Program-made: the position numbers and the translations under genes | The notes under the pieces: generated by a model | Told to the model about the DNA's origin: nothing | Databases searched by the model: none | What the model saw: the letters and a program-made list of their open reading frames with translations, nothing else | In this document: piece after piece, positions 52,823 through 61,559 of the stretch | Position numbering within the stretch: position 1 is the stretch's first letter | How the letters are laid out: every line of letters begins with the position of its first letter | NCBI GenBank assembly: GCA_039923495.1 | Contig: JBDTCO010000006.1 | Location: 40,575 to 104,574, forward strand | Origin: JBDTCO01 sp039923495 | GTDB taxonomy: Bacteria > Myxococcota_A > Polyangia > Palsa-1104 | Direction of reading: 5' to 3' | Length of the DNA: 64,000 nucleotides

Positions 52823-53599
52823 ATGAGCGAATCGAACGAACCGGCCCTGTTGCCGCATCTCCCCGCCGTGTTCAACCTCTGCTCGCGCATGACGTTGTCT
52901 GCCATCGATGCGCAGCGTGCGACCTACCAGACGTTCCAGCGCGCCGTCATCGGCAAGCCACCCACGGATGCGAACGAGCGCGAGCTGTGGCTGCTCAAGA
53001 TCGCGGCGCACCTCGTGACGTCGCGGCTGCCGAGCGAGCCGGAGGTCGACTTCGATCTGCTCGACGACACGCTGCGCTCCGAGGCGACGCGCACCAACGA
53101 GGTCGCGTCGCTCACGTCTCCGCAGCGCGAGTTCCTGCTGTGGGAGCTCAAGCAGGGCTGCATGACCTCGGTCATCAACTGCCTCTCGCCCGGCGAGCGC
53201 GTCGCGTTCGTGTTCTCGTCGGTGATGGGCAAGACTGACGCGGAGGCCGCCATCGCGCTCGACATCAAGGAGAGCGCCTTCAAGGTGCGCCTCTCGCGCG
53301 CGCGCAAGAAGATCGGCGATCACCTCGCGCCGCGCTGCGAGCACATCGATCCGCGCAACCCGTGTCACTGCCCGTCGCGCATCGGGGTCGCGCTGCGCAA
53401 GGGCTTCATCGCGCCGCCGCTCAACGCCGAGGCCACGCTCCGCAAGAACCTTCGGCCGTTCAACAACGAGATCAAGTCGCACGACGCCGTGGACATCTTC
53501 CGCACGCTGCCGCCGGTCGAGGTGCCGGAGGCGCTCGTGCGCCGGATCACCGACTCGCTGCACACCGGAACCTGGGACGACGAGCTCGCGCAGAAGTAG
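52823..53599 (+). CDS. Sigma-70-like factor with Cys/His tail
   Basis: This 258-residue protein looks like an ECF-type sigma factor with a weak region 2 (about 10-75, RATYQTFQRAVIGKPPTDAN, LWLLKIAAHLVTS) and a clear region 4 (about 110-165, VINCLSPGERVAFVFSSVMG, EAAIALDIKESAFKVRLSRA). A C-terminal extension of about 90 residues carries C172, H174, C181 and C183 in RCEHIDPRNPCHCPSRIG, a likely metal or redox site, followed by a tail that may contact a partner. Such an extension could serve as a built-in sensor, since no anti-sigma gene is adjacent. The ATG at 52823 is chosen. Confidence 0.8.
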   Translation: MSESNEPALLPHLPAVFNLCSRMTLSAIDAQRATYQTFQRAVIGKPPTDANERELWLLKIAAHLVTSRLPSEPEVDFDLLDDTLRSEATRTNEVASLTSPQREFLLWELKQGCMTSVINCLSPGERVAFVFSSVMGKTDAEAAIALDIKESAFKVRLSRARKKIGDHLAPRCEHIDPRNPCHCPSRIGVALRKGFIAPPLNAEATLRKNLRPFNNEIKSHDAVDIFRTLPPVEVPEALVRRITDSLHTGTWDDELAQK

Positions 53600-53656
53600 T
53601 ATCGCCCGCGCTGGCCGCTGCCTCGCAGAACGTCCAGCCAAACAGGAGCACATCCC

Positions 53657-54466
53657 ATGACCGTCATCGGCCACCTGGCCACCGCCGGCGTCGTCGCCGG
53701 CACGACCGGGCTCATTCCCGTTCGCACGACCTTCCGCCTCATCGCCTACTACATCCTCGTGATGGCGTTCTTCGTCTTCTGGATCCACCACGCGGATCCG
53801 AAGGAGGCGGCCGCGCTCTACATCGACTGGACCGGCAACATCGCCGGGCTCTACTTCGTGTGGAAATACTGGCGCGGCACGCAGGGCCAGCGGTTCTTCG
53901 TCGCGATGCTCGTCGGCAGCCAGCTGCTCGGAGGGTTCAGTCATCCCTTCGACATGCTCGTGCTGAAGATCAATGGCGCGGTCCCCGTCGGCAAGTGGGA
54001 GCCGCAGAACTTCTGGCACACGCCGCTGTTCGGCCTTGCCTATTGCACCCTCGTCTCGCCGCTCATCTGGTGGGTGCTGAAGATCCCGTACCGACGCGCG
54101 CTCGGCGGGCTCGTGTTCGGCTACGCGCTGCACATCTGCATGGACACCATCACGTACAACTTCCCGATCTACTGGTTCTGGCCGTTCTCGGGGTGGGGCT
54201 GGGCCTTCGCGCAGGCGTGGATTCCCGAGACCACGGGCGCCGCGACGACGTTCGGCGGCGTGCTCTATCGCTTCCGCGACACCGACTACAACCCGCACTG
54301 GGGCTGGGTCATCTACCAGACCGAGCCGCTCATCAACGTGCTGCTCTCGTTCCTGTTCGCGGCGCAGCAGTGGATGCGCCACTGGGGCCTCGCGCTGCCC
54401 GTCGAGAACCGGACACCTGCCGTCGAGACCCCAACGTCCTTGGACACCCGCAAGGAGTCCGCGTGA
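53657..54466 (+). CDS. YdjM-like (DUF457) inner-membrane protein
   Basis: This 269-residue membrane protein has about five to six helices. The motifs GFSHPFDMLVLK and FWHTPLFGLAYCTLVSPLIW, with YALHICMDTITYNFPIYWFW, resemble the H-x-x-x-D/THS-type metal site of YdjM-family membrane proteins, sometimes called metal-dependent hydrolases. The assignment is moderate. The N-terminus (MTVIGHLATAGVVAGTTGLI) fits the family. A GGAGC precedes the ATG at 53657. The C-terminal 30 residues are polar. It stands between the sigma-like gene and a convergent lipoprotein gene. Confidence 0.65.
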   Translation: MTVIGHLATAGVVAGTTGLIPVRTTFRLIAYYILVMAFFVFWIHHADPKEAAALYIDWTGNIAGLYFVWKYWRGTQGQRFFVAMLVGSQLLGGFSHPFDMLVLKINGAVPVGKWEPQNFWHTPLFGLAYCTLVSPLIWWVLKIPYRRALGGLVFGYALHICMDTITYNFPIYWFWPFSGWGWAFAQAWIPETTGAATTFGGVLYRFRDTDYNPHWGWVIYQTEPLINVLLSFLFAAQQWMRHWGLALPVENRTPAVETPTSLDTRKESA

Positions 54467-54467
54467 G

Positions 54468-54968
54468 TTACTCGCAGTGCGTGCCGGTGCAGTCGGTGAC
54501 GCAGCCATTGTCGCAGTGGGTCGTCTTCGTGCCGCACCACAGCTGATCCTCGCGACCGTAGCCCTGCTGTAGATCGTTGCCGACGCACTTTGCGGCGTTA
54601 TCGCAGCTGATCGCGGGCGGCACGTTCGCGCTCCACCAGCCGCACGTGTCGATGTCGAGGCGTGCGTCCGCGCAGAAGCGGACCTGTGCCTTCGTGTCGA
54701 CTCCGGTGACCTGCTTGCTCGATGCGCACTCGATCCCGGCCTGGCAGTCGGTGCTGGCGTCGCAGGTCTTCACGCACGCGGCGAGCGTCTGCTCCTTGAC
54801 CGCGAGCTCGACACACACCTCGTCGGCCCCGCAGCGGGCGCACGTGACCTCGGGCGATGCGCACGCGACGTCGGGGATGTTGTGGGTCTCGTCGTAGGGC
54901 TGCTGGCCTCCACCCGGCTGACAGGCGGCGAGCGAGGCGACGAGGGCGAAGGACACGAGGATCTTCAT
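54468..54968 (-). CDS. Cysteine-rich lipoprotein
   Basis: This 166-residue exported lipoprotein has the signal MKILVSFALVASLAAC with its lipid-bearing cysteine at 16. The mature part contains about 16 more cysteines in pairs (CASPEVTCARCGADEVCVEL, CVKTCDASTDCQAGIEC, HCDNGCVTDCTGTHCE), so it should be held by disulfides. It resembles the other cysteine-rich lipoproteins of the window in style but lacks the regular knot spacing. The ATG at 54968 follows a GGAGCGAGGC stretch. It ends one base after the YdjM-like gene, on the other strand. Confidence 0.75.
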   Translation of the reverse strand: MKILVSFALVASLAACQPGGGQQPYDETHNIPDVACASPEVTCARCGADEVCVELAVKEQTLAACVKTCDASTDCQAGIECASSKQVTGVDTKAQVRFCADARLDIDTCGWWSANVPPAISCDNAAKCVGNDLQQGYGREDQLWCGTKTTHCDNGCVTDCTGTHCE

Positions 54969-55074
54969 GCCTCGCTCCAGTGCAGCGAGCGGGCCGCGGT
55001 GGTTCACAGAGGCAACGTGTCGAGATCACTCGATCCGCGTGTCTGGAGCACGCGACGCGACCCGGACAATGATG

Positions 55075-56253
55075 TCAGTGGTCCGCGAGAACCAGAGCCT
55101 GCTCGAGGTCCGCGATCTGATCGTCGATGTGCTCGATGCCCGCGGAGACGCGCACGAGCCCGTCCGCGATCCCGAGCTGCTCGCGCGTGGCCTGCGGGAT
55201 GGACAGGTGGGTCATGAGCGCGGGCGCCTCGATGAGCGACTCGACACCGCCGAGGCTCTCCGCGCACGCGAACAGCTTCGTCGCGCGCAGCATGCCGCGC
55301 GCCCGCTCGAGCGCGCTCTTGTTGAGGGACGGCTTGAGCACGAACGCCAGCATGCCGCCGGGCGCCTTCATCTGCTTCTGCGCGAGCGCGTACTGCGGGT
55401 GCGACGGCAGGCCGGGGTACGTGACCTTCTCGACAGCCGGGTGCGACTCGAGCCAGAGCGCGAGCTTCATCGCGTTCTCGACGTGGCGCTGCATGCGCAC
55501 GGCGAGGGTCTTGGTGCCGCGCAGCACGAGGAAGCAGTCGAGCGGCGAGGGCACCGCGCCGATCGCGTTCTGCATGAACTGGAGCCGCTCGCAGATCGTC
55601 TCGTCCGACGTGATGACCGCGCCACCCACGACGTCCGCGTGCCCGTTGAGGTACTTCGTCGTCGAGTGCACCACCATCGTCGCGCCCAGATCGAGCGGGC
55701 GCTGCAGCATCGGCGTCATGAACGTGCTGTCGACGGCGAACGGCACCCTCTTGTCGCGGCAGATCTGCGCGACGGCCGCGATGTCGCAGAGCTTGAGCAG
55801 CGGGTTGGTCGGCGTCTCGACCCACACGAGCTTCGTGTTGGGCCGCATCGCCTCGCGGAAGCCATCGGTGTGGCGCGGATCGACGTACGTCGTCGAGATG
55901 CCGAGCTGCTTCATCACGCGCTCGAAGATGCGGTACGTGCCGCCGTACAGATCGTCGCCAGCGACGACGTGATCACCCGCCGACAAAAGGTGCAGAACCG
56001 TCGTGGTCGCCGCGCAGCCGGATGCGAACGCGAAGCCGTGCTTGCCGCCCTCGAGCGCCGCAAGGTTGGCCTCGAGCGCGTAGCGCGTGGGGTTGTGCGA
56101 GCGCGAGTACTCGAAGCCCTTGTGCTCGCCGGGTCCGTTCTGCACGTACGTCGAGGTCAGGAAGATCGGTACCGAGATGGCGCCGGTGATCGGCTCGGGC
56201 GCCTGCCCCGCGTGAACCGCCAGCGTCTCGAGGTGCTTGGATTCGGTGTGCAT
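55075..56253 (-). CDS. Cystathionine gamma-synthase/gamma-lyase (PLP enzyme)
   Basis: This 392-residue pyridoxal-phosphate enzyme belongs to the Cys/Met metabolism family. The PLP lysine is K200 in VVHSTTKYLNGHAD. Other landmarks are SVPIFLTSTYVQ, EYSRSHNPTRYALE, GCAATTTVLHLL, GDDLYGGTYRIFE, WVETPTNPLLK and a C-terminal RVSAGIEHIDDQIADLEQAL. The family includes cystathionine gamma-synthase, gamma-lyase and O-acetylhomoserine sulfhydrylase, which cannot be separated from the sequence seen here. The ATG at 56253 is chosen; it lies 4 bp after the YbjN-like gene's stop. Confidence 0.92.
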   Translation of the reverse strand: MHTESKHLETLAVHAGQAPEPITGAISVPIFLTSTYVQNGPGEHKGFEYSRSHNPTRYALEANLAALEGGKHGFAFASGCAATTTVLHLLSAGDHVVAGDDLYGGTYRIFERVMKQLGISTTYVDPRHTDGFREAMRPNTKLVWVETPTNPLLKLCDIAAVAQICRDKRVPFAVDSTFMTPMLQRPLDLGATMVVHSTTKYLNGHADVVGGAVITSDETICERLQFMQNAIGAVPSPLDCFLVLRGTKTLAVRMQRHVENAMKLALWLESHPAVEKVTYPGLPSHPQYALAQKQMKAPGGMLAFVLKPSLNKSALERARGMLRATKLFACAESLGGVESLIEAPALMTHLSIPQATREQLGIADGLVRVSAGIEHIDDQIADLEQALVLADH

Positions 56254-56257
56254 CGCC

Positions 56258-56761
56258 TTACAGCTCGTCCACGAGATCGGCGCCCTCTTCGACGCCGAAG
56301 AGCTGCTGCATCGCGGTGCGCTCGACGACGTCCTGCATGCGGGCCCCTCCGTAGCGAGCGACGATGCGATCGTCGTACTCGTCGGCGACGACGGCGACAT
56401 CGTGCACGGTGGCGATGAGCTCGCGCTCGTCCATCGTGACGCCGCCCAGCATCGAGTGGTGGAAGAGGATGACGTTGCCGTCGGGCACGTAGGCGAAGGC
56501 GCCGAAGCGCAGCTTGCCGTTGAGGATGAGGAGCTGACGGAACAGCGACGCCTCGGGCCGGATGCCCGACGCCACCTGCGCGACCGTGCGCACGATCGCC
56601 TTGTCGTCGTGCTTCGAGCCCTTGCCCGTGGGGACGACGCTGATCATGACGTAGCTCGAGCCCTGGCGAACCAGGTACAGGTGCTCGTCGATCTTCTGGA
56701 ACGCCTGGCTCTTGCCAAGCGCGTGCTCGATGATCTTCTTGCTCTCGGAGACGGCGCTCAT
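56258..56761 (-). CDS. YbjN/type III chaperone-like protein
   Basis: This 167-residue soluble protein has a YbjN or type-III-secretion-chaperone-like fold: a helix IIEHALGKSQAFQKIDEHLY, strands LVRQGSSYVMISVVPTGKG, a helix RTVAQVASGIRPEASLFRQL, strands LRFGAFAYVPDGNVILFHH and a final helical end. Such proteins usually serve as binding partners; enzymatic residues are not evident. The ATG at 56761 gives MSAVSESKKI. It sits 4 bp upstream of the cystathionine-type enzyme gene and is probably cotranscribed. Partner is unknown. Confidence 0.7.
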   Translation of the reverse strand: MSAVSESKKIIEHALGKSQAFQKIDEHLYLVRQGSSYVMISVVPTGKGSKHDDKAIVRTVAQVASGIRPEASLFRQLLILNGKLRFGAFAYVPDGNVILFHHSMLGGVTMDERELIATVHDVAVVADEYDDRIVARYGGARMQDVVERTAMQQLFGVEEGADLVDEL

Positions 56762-56806
56762 GGTCGTCGTGGTACCACGGCGCCGCGACTGGCGGCAACG
56801 CGGCGG

Positions 56807-57673
56807 CTAGAAGCGGAGCGCCGGCGTCGAGAAGATCGTCTGCGGCGCACCACCGTATGGACGGACCTGCGGCACCGCGAGGTCGAGCGCGGCCTTGCGT
56901 GCCGTCGAGCCGTCATCGGGCGCTCGGCGTGCTGCGTTGAGCTGCGTCTGACCCGTACCCCACACGACGGCGCCCGCGATCGTGAGGGGCACGCCGAGGA
57001 GCTCGGCGAAGGCGCCACCATATGCGAGCCCGAGCTTGGCGCTGTAGGAGTGGTCGTCGTTGATGACGGTGCCGATGCAGATGCCGCCGATGATCACGAG
57101 CCCGAGCCCCGTGGCGGTGAGCGCGATCCCGGTGTTGCGCCGATGCCGCGCCCTCGTGATGTGCTGCTGCTTCGTGACGGGCGGGATCGCGCGCGGCATC
57201 GAGTAGGGATAGCCGTAGCCGTAATACGGATACGGCGCGTACGGAGCGCCAGCCTGCTGCACGACGGGCTGCGGCGGCACGACCGGCTGCGGCGGTGGCT
57301 CCAGCGACGGGCGCACGCCGCGCGCGTGATCGGCCGAGGCGCGAGCGCGCAGGTTGTCCTGAAAGGTGCGATCCCCGTCGTTCTGCGGCGGAGGAATCTG
57401 CTGAAGGTACAGATCGAAGGCGTGCGCCGCGTCTTCGTAGCGGCCGAGGCGCTCGTCCGCCATGCCGATGTTGTAGTGGAGGCTCGGCGCCGGCGACAGG
57501 CGTTGCGCGCGCTGGAAGAGCGCGAGCGCGAGCTCGAACTCGCCGCGCTCGTAGGCCGATTTTCCATCGGCGAAGGCCTGCTTCGCCTCGGGCGGCGGCG
57601 CGTCGGCCGCGAGCGCGAGCTGCGAGGCACCAAGAAGGATGCAGAGCGGAGCTGCGATACGCCGGGTCTTCAT
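56807..57673 (-). CDS. Exported TPR protein with C-terminal membrane helices
   Basis: This 288-residue protein has a signal peptide (MKTRRIAAPLCILLGASQLALA), two or three TPR units (EAKQAFADGKSAYERGEFEL, LALFQRAQRLSPAPSLHYNI, RYEDAAHAFDLYLQQI), a Pro/Tyr-rich linker, and two membrane helices near GIALTATGLGLVIIGGICI and AFAELLGVPLTIAGAVVW. The layout is common in myxobacteria, where the periplasmic TPR part should bind another protein. The ATG at 57673 is chosen. The end, ALDLAVPQVRPYGG onwards, is a short tail. It is divergent from the BamA/TamA-like gene, with 94 bp between starts. Role is unknown. Confidence 0.72.
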   Translation of the reverse strand: MKTRRIAAPLCILLGASQLALAADAPPPEAKQAFADGKSAYERGEFELALALFQRAQRLSPAPSLHYNIGMADERLGRYEDAAHAFDLYLQQIPPPQNDGDRTFQDNLRARASADHARGVRPSLEPPPQPVVPPQPVVQQAGAPYAPYPYYGYGYPYSMPRAIPPVTKQQHITRARHRRNTGIALTATGLGLVIIGGICIGTVINDDHSYSAKLGLAYGGAFAELLGVPLTIAGAVVWGTGQTQLNAARRAPDDGSTARKAALDLAVPQVRPYGGAPQTIFSTPALRF

Positions 57674-57767
57674 CGGCGGCCATCTTACATGGGTGGGCCT
57701 GCGGCGGCGCGGCGGCCACGTCGACTGCGCGTTGCGATGCCGTGGTGTCGAGAGAGATACTCGTGAC

Positions 57768-59420
57768 GTGCTCCGCCGCACGCGCGTCCTCGTCGCCTCG
57801 CTCGTGATGACGCTCGCGCTCGTCGCGGCGTCCGCGCAGGAGCCAGAGCCAGAGTCCGAGGGCGGGGGCTCGACGATCCACATCCTCGGCGAGGAGCCGA
57901 AGCCTCCTGTCGTGCCACCCGCTGCGCCACTGCCGCTGCCCGACGATCCGGATCAGCCGAAACACGCGCCGCCAGAGGGTGAGCACATGCAGGAGATCTT
58001 CGTGCCCGCCGGCAAGAGCGTCGACGACGTCGTCGCGCCTCCGACCGCGATCACGTCGAAGGTCGAGGGCCTCGGGCAGCCGATCGCGGAGATCCGCGTC
58101 GATGACAACTCGCGCACGCTGAGCAACACCATCGAGTACGTGTCGGGACTGCGCGTGGGGCAGGTGCTCTCGGGGTCGATGATCGAAGAGGCCACGGTGC
58201 GCCTCTACTCGACAGGGCTCTTCAAGGACGTCGCGATCACCTGGGAGGCGCCGTCGCCGAAGAACGCGGGCAGGGGCGTGCGCGTCGTCATCCGCGCGAA
58301 GGACAAGTTCCCGTGGGTGGTGGCACCGATCTTCTCGTACCAGGCGCGCAACTACGGCGGCGGCGCGGCGTTCGCGCACAACAACCTGCTGGGCCGCGGC
58401 ATCAAGCTGCTCGTCTACGCCGACTACACCACCGCCGAGAAGATGCTGCTCGCGGTGTGGATCGACCCGTCGATCCACAACACGCCGTTCTACTACCGCG
58501 TCGACGCGATCCTGCGTCGCGACACCATCGTGGAGTACGCGCGCGGGCACCTGTCGAACCCGCGCGTCGAGCGCCAGACCAACCTCGACACCATCGGGCT
58601 CGGCGCACAGGTGGGCGTCCTTCTCGCGCGCCGCTTCCACATCGATGTGCGCCTCAAGGCCTACTACGACTGGACGCGCTCGCCCGACTGCTTCAACACC
58701 ACGAACGTGAACGGATACGGCACCTCCGACGTCGTCGCGTCCCAGGGCTCGTGCGTGGCGCCGTCGAGCTCGGGCTGGGACAACACGATCACCACGAGCA
58801 TGGGCTGGGACAGCCGCAGCAAGGTCAACGGCGTGCAGAAGGGCCTACAGCTCTCGCTCACGTGGCAGTACGGCCCGAAGTGGCTCGGCGACAACTGGGA
58901 CTATCACCTGCTCAACCTGACCGGGGTCTACGCGTTCCGCTTCTTCAAGCAGCACAACCTCATCCTGCGCTGGGGCGGTGACCTCGACTTCTCCCCGCCG
59001 TTCAAGCAGGAGATCGAGGTCGGCGCGATCGACTACACGCTGCGCGGCACCGTCTACCGGCAGTTCCGCGGGGACACTTCCGCGCACGCGAGCGTCGAGT
59101 ACCTCGTGCCGCTGTTCACCGTGCTCGGCCTCTCGGTGCGCGGCATCGGCTTCTACGACACGAACCTCACGTGGTTCCGCAGGCTGCCCGCGCAGACGAG
59201 CACAGGCTCGCGCCTCGTGACGTACGGCAGAGGCTTCCGCGACTACCTGCCCGACACGCCGTCGGGCGTCGTGCGGCAGTCGTGGAACAACGGCGTCGGC
59301 GTGGGCATCCGCATGTACCTGCGCGGCGTCGTGCTCCCGCTCATCGGTTTCGACGTGGCCTACGGCATCGAGCCCAACACCTTCCGTTACTATCTCGCGA
59401 TTGGCAGTGTCCTCGACTAG
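57768..59420 (+). CDS. BamA/TamA-like outer-membrane protein (POTRA plus beta-barrel)
   Basis: This 550-residue exported protein has a signal peptide (LRRTRVLVASLVMTLALVAA), a Pro/Glu-rich segment, and one or two POTRA-like modules at about 80-180 (IAEIRVDDNSRTLSNTIEYV, RVGQVLSGSMIEEATVRLYS, GLFKDVAITWEA). The rest is a surface-antigen (D15) beta-barrel with strands such as YQARNYGGGAAFAHNNLLG, LSLTWQYGPKWLG and a C-terminus RYYLAIGSVLD. It lacks the full set of POTRA domains of BamA, so it is more like TamA or a lipid-transport relative. The start is GTG at 57768. The next gene lies 10 bp downstream, probably in the same operon. Confidence 0.85.
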   Translation: MLRRTRVLVASLVMTLALVAASAQEPEPESEGGGSTIHILGEEPKPPVVPPAAPLPLPDDPDQPKHAPPEGEHMQEIFVPAGKSVDDVVAPPTAITSKVEGLGQPIAEIRVDDNSRTLSNTIEYVSGLRVGQVLSGSMIEEATVRLYSTGLFKDVAITWEAPSPKNAGRGVRVVIRAKDKFPWVVAPIFSYQARNYGGGAAFAHNNLLGRGIKLLVYADYTTAEKMLLAVWIDPSIHNTPFYYRVDAILRRDTIVEYARGHLSNPRVERQTNLDTIGLGAQVGVLLARRFHIDVRLKAYYDWTRSPDCFNTTNVNGYGTSDVVASQGSCVAPSSSGWDNTITTSMGWDSRSKVNGVQKGLQLSLTWQYGPKWLGDNWDYHLLNLTGVYAFRFFKQHNLILRWGGDLDFSPPFKQEIEVGAIDYTLRGTVYRQFRGDTSAHASVEYLVPLFTVLGLSVRGIGFYDTNLTWFRRLPAQTSTGSRLVTYGRGFRDYLPDTPSGVVRQSWNNGVGVGIRMYLRGVVLPLIGFDVAYGIEPNTFRYYLAIGSVLD

Positions 59421-59429
59421 CATCCGCCC

Positions 59430-61364
59430 ATGCGGTTCTGCCCGTTCTGTGCGCAGGAGAACTCGGACGATGCGTCCGAGTGCGCTCACTGTGGGCGGAA
59501 GCTGCCGGTGGTGGCGACGGCGCCGGTCGCGCCGGCCATGCGCAGCATCCCGGCGGTGCCGCCGCGGCGTGCGCCGAGGCCGTTCGCGCGCACCCGTCCG
59601 TTGACGCCTGCACCCGCGCCGCTCACGCGGGTCGATCCGCCGGTCGAGCCGGCGACGCCGCAGCTCGTGGTGGACACGGGGTCGCGCGCGCGGAGTGGCA
59701 CGCTGCTCGGCATCCCGGCGCGCCCGCTGGATCGCGACGCGGCGACGCGTGTCGAAGGGCCGACGCTCCGGCACGACGGCGTCCAGCAGCAGGATTACAC
59801 CGACGAGGAGGCGCGCCTCGCGCCAGCACCCGAGACCACGGAGCAGGTGCCGCGCTACGACGACGATCCCGTCGACAACGCCGACACCGCGATCCGCACC
59901 ATGCCGAACCTCCCGGTGCGCCCGCCGCTGCCCGAGCCGGAGCTCGGTGCGCTCGACGCCACGGACACGCAGATCCGCGTGCCACCCGTGCACGTGCCCG
60001 CACCGACGCCGCGTCCGCGTGGTGATGGCCGCGCGCCGCCGATGCCGCTGCCGCCACCACCCATGCCACTGCCGCCGCCGCCCATGGCGAAGACCCCGCC
60101 GCGCTCCGTGCTGTCGCTGAGCAGACCCAGCTCGCTGAGTGGGCTCGCGCCTCCGCTGCCCGAGGCTCCGCGCCTCGAGGCAGACGGACAGGTGCCGCTC
60201 TTGCCCGAGGCGGAGCCGCTCGAGTTGCCGACGCGCTCCACGCGACGGCCCACGCAGTCGCGCGTCGAGCCCATCGCACAGCTGCCCATCGACGTCGCTG
60301 AGATGCCGCCACACCCACCCCAGAAGATCTGGCCGTCGGTGCTGTACCTCGTACCGCTGGCGCGTGCGATCTGGTCGCGCCACAACGCGAAGCGCGCGCT
60401 GGGTGGGTTGTTGCACGACGACCAGCGACGGGTCGATCAGGCGCTGCGAGATCTCGGCGAGGCCGCGTGGCAGATGCAGCCGCGACCGCCAGAGCTCAAG
60501 CCAGAGCTCGACCGGGCCGATGCGGACGAGCAGAAGCGCATCGCAGCGGAGCACGAGCTCGCGCGGCTCGATCTCGCCGTCGAGGCCGAGCGTAGTCGCT
60601 GGGCCGACGAGGAGTCGCAGCGCAAGAGCGAGATCGGCAAGCATCAGAACGAGGTGAAGAAGCTCGTCGAGCAGGTGACCGAGCAGCGACGCGCGCAGAA
60701 GGTCGAGGAGCAGACGCTCCGCGAGCTCGAGCTGAAGCTGCGTTCCGCCGAGCGAAAGCTGCAGCAGCTCCTGCTGCGCGTGGCGAAGGCCGAGACCACG
60801 CCGCCCGCCAAGGGCGGTGGCGAGGCTGCCGTGTCGATGGCGCGCGAGCAGGCCGAGATCGCCCGCACCGAGATCGACGGCCACGCGCCGCTCGTCGAGG
60901 AGCAGCACGGCAAGGCGCGCGCGTACGATGCCCCGCTCGCGGAGCTGGAGAAGCACCTCGCCGACGAGCATCAGCAGGTCGCGGTGCAGGAGGCAGAGCT
61001 CGATGCGGCGCGAAAGACCAGTGCGCAGACCCTGGCGAGCCTCGAGCTCGAGCACGTCGAGCAGGACGGGACGAGGCTCGCGGCCGAGCGCGGCGTGCGT
61101 CTGCGCCTCGTCGCGACGGGCACGCTGCTCAGCCTTCACCGCATGGACGAAACGCAGAGCGGTGGCGCATTCTCGCCGCTGTACCGCGCGCTCGACGAGC
61201 TCCAGACCGTCGCGTCGCAAAGAGAGGCACGCATCGCCGAGCTCGACGAGGAACGCCAGGGCTACGATCGGGCGGCGGTCCAGCGCGGGCTCATCGCCGT
61301 CGGTGGCGTGGTCGGCCTCCTGGCGATCCTGGCGATCGTGCTCATCGTCATCGTCAAGCATTAG
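59430..61364 (+). CDS. Zinc-ribbon, coiled-coil, single-helix membrane protein
   Basis: I do not recognise this 644-residue protein. It begins with a zinc ribbon (FCPFCAQENSDDASECAHCG; two C-x2-C pairs), followed by about 300 residues of Pro/Ala/Asp-rich linker, including DGRAPPMPLPPPPMPLPPPP. Residues about 320-600 form a long charged coiled coil (ERSRWADEESQRKSEIGKHQ, EKHLADEHQQVAVQEAELDA). One membrane helix (VGGVVGLLAILAIVLIVIV) closes the chain with the C-terminus KH. It could anchor or scaffold an envelope complex with its N-terminus in the cytoplasm. It lies 10 bp after the BamA/TamA-like gene. Confidence 0.7.
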   Translation: MRFCPFCAQENSDDASECAHCGRKLPVVATAPVAPAMRSIPAVPPRRAPRPFARTRPLTPAPAPLTRVDPPVEPATPQLVVDTGSRARSGTLLGIPARPLDRDAATRVEGPTLRHDGVQQQDYTDEEARLAPAPETTEQVPRYDDDPVDNADTAIRTMPNLPVRPPLPEPELGALDATDTQIRVPPVHVPAPTPRPRGDGRAPPMPLPPPPMPLPPPPMAKTPPRSVLSLSRPSSLSGLAPPLPEAPRLEADGQVPLLPEAEPLELPTRSTRRPTQSRVEPIAQLPIDVAEMPPHPPQKIWPSVLYLVPLARAIWSRHNAKRALGGLLHDDQRRVDQALRDLGEAAWQMQPRPPELKPELDRADADEQKRIAAEHELARLDLAVEAERSRWADEESQRKSEIGKHQNEVKKLVEQVTEQRRAQKVEEQTLRELELKLRSAERKLQQLLLRVAKAETTPPAKGGGEAAVSMAREQAEIARTEIDGHAPLVEEQHGKARAYDAPLAELEKHLADEHQQVAVQEAELDAARKTSAQTLASLELEHVEQDGTRLAAERGVRLRLVATGTLLSLHRMDETQSGGAFSPLYRALDELQTVASQREARIAELDEERQGYDRAAVQRGLIAVGGVVGLLAILAIVLIVIVKH

Positions 61365-61370
61365 CCTCAT

Positions 61371-61391
61371 CCCCGCGGGAAGATCGCGGGG
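61371..61391 (+). terminator. Hairpin after the zinc-ribbon protein gene
   Basis: CCCCGCG-GGAAGAT-CGCGGGG is a perfect 7-bp stem with a 7-base loop starting 6 bases after the stop. There is no U-tract, so termination efficiency is uncertain. Confidence 0.4.
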
Positions 61392-61454
61392 ACCGTCGGC
61401 CGTGTGGCAGCCCATCCGGCACCGCGTGACCCCGACGCGTGCCGTCTCTTCACG

Positions 61455-61547
61455 ATGAGCTTCTCGAAGGACGCGGCCGGCGGCGCGCTGTACTACGGCG
61501 GCACCGGCAATCCGACGCCGTTCCCCTGCCGCAACGCACCGAAGTAG
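61455..61547 (+). pseudogene. Possible 3' fragment of a lost gene
   Basis: A short open frame, MSFSKDAAGGALYYGGTGNP then TPFPCRNAPK and stop, has protein-like composition but no ribosome site. The same frame is open a little upstream (ACRLFT). It may be the tail of a deleted gene or chance. The remainder of 61365-61559 holds only the hairpin at 61371. Confidence 0.25.
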
Positions 61548-61559
61548 CCCGGCGCGTCC

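Noticed and set aside
58845..61415. 856-residue open frame on the minus strand
   Set aside because: It runs antisense to the BamA/TamA-like and zinc-ribbon genes, is rich in Arg/Leu/Asp and has no family motif.
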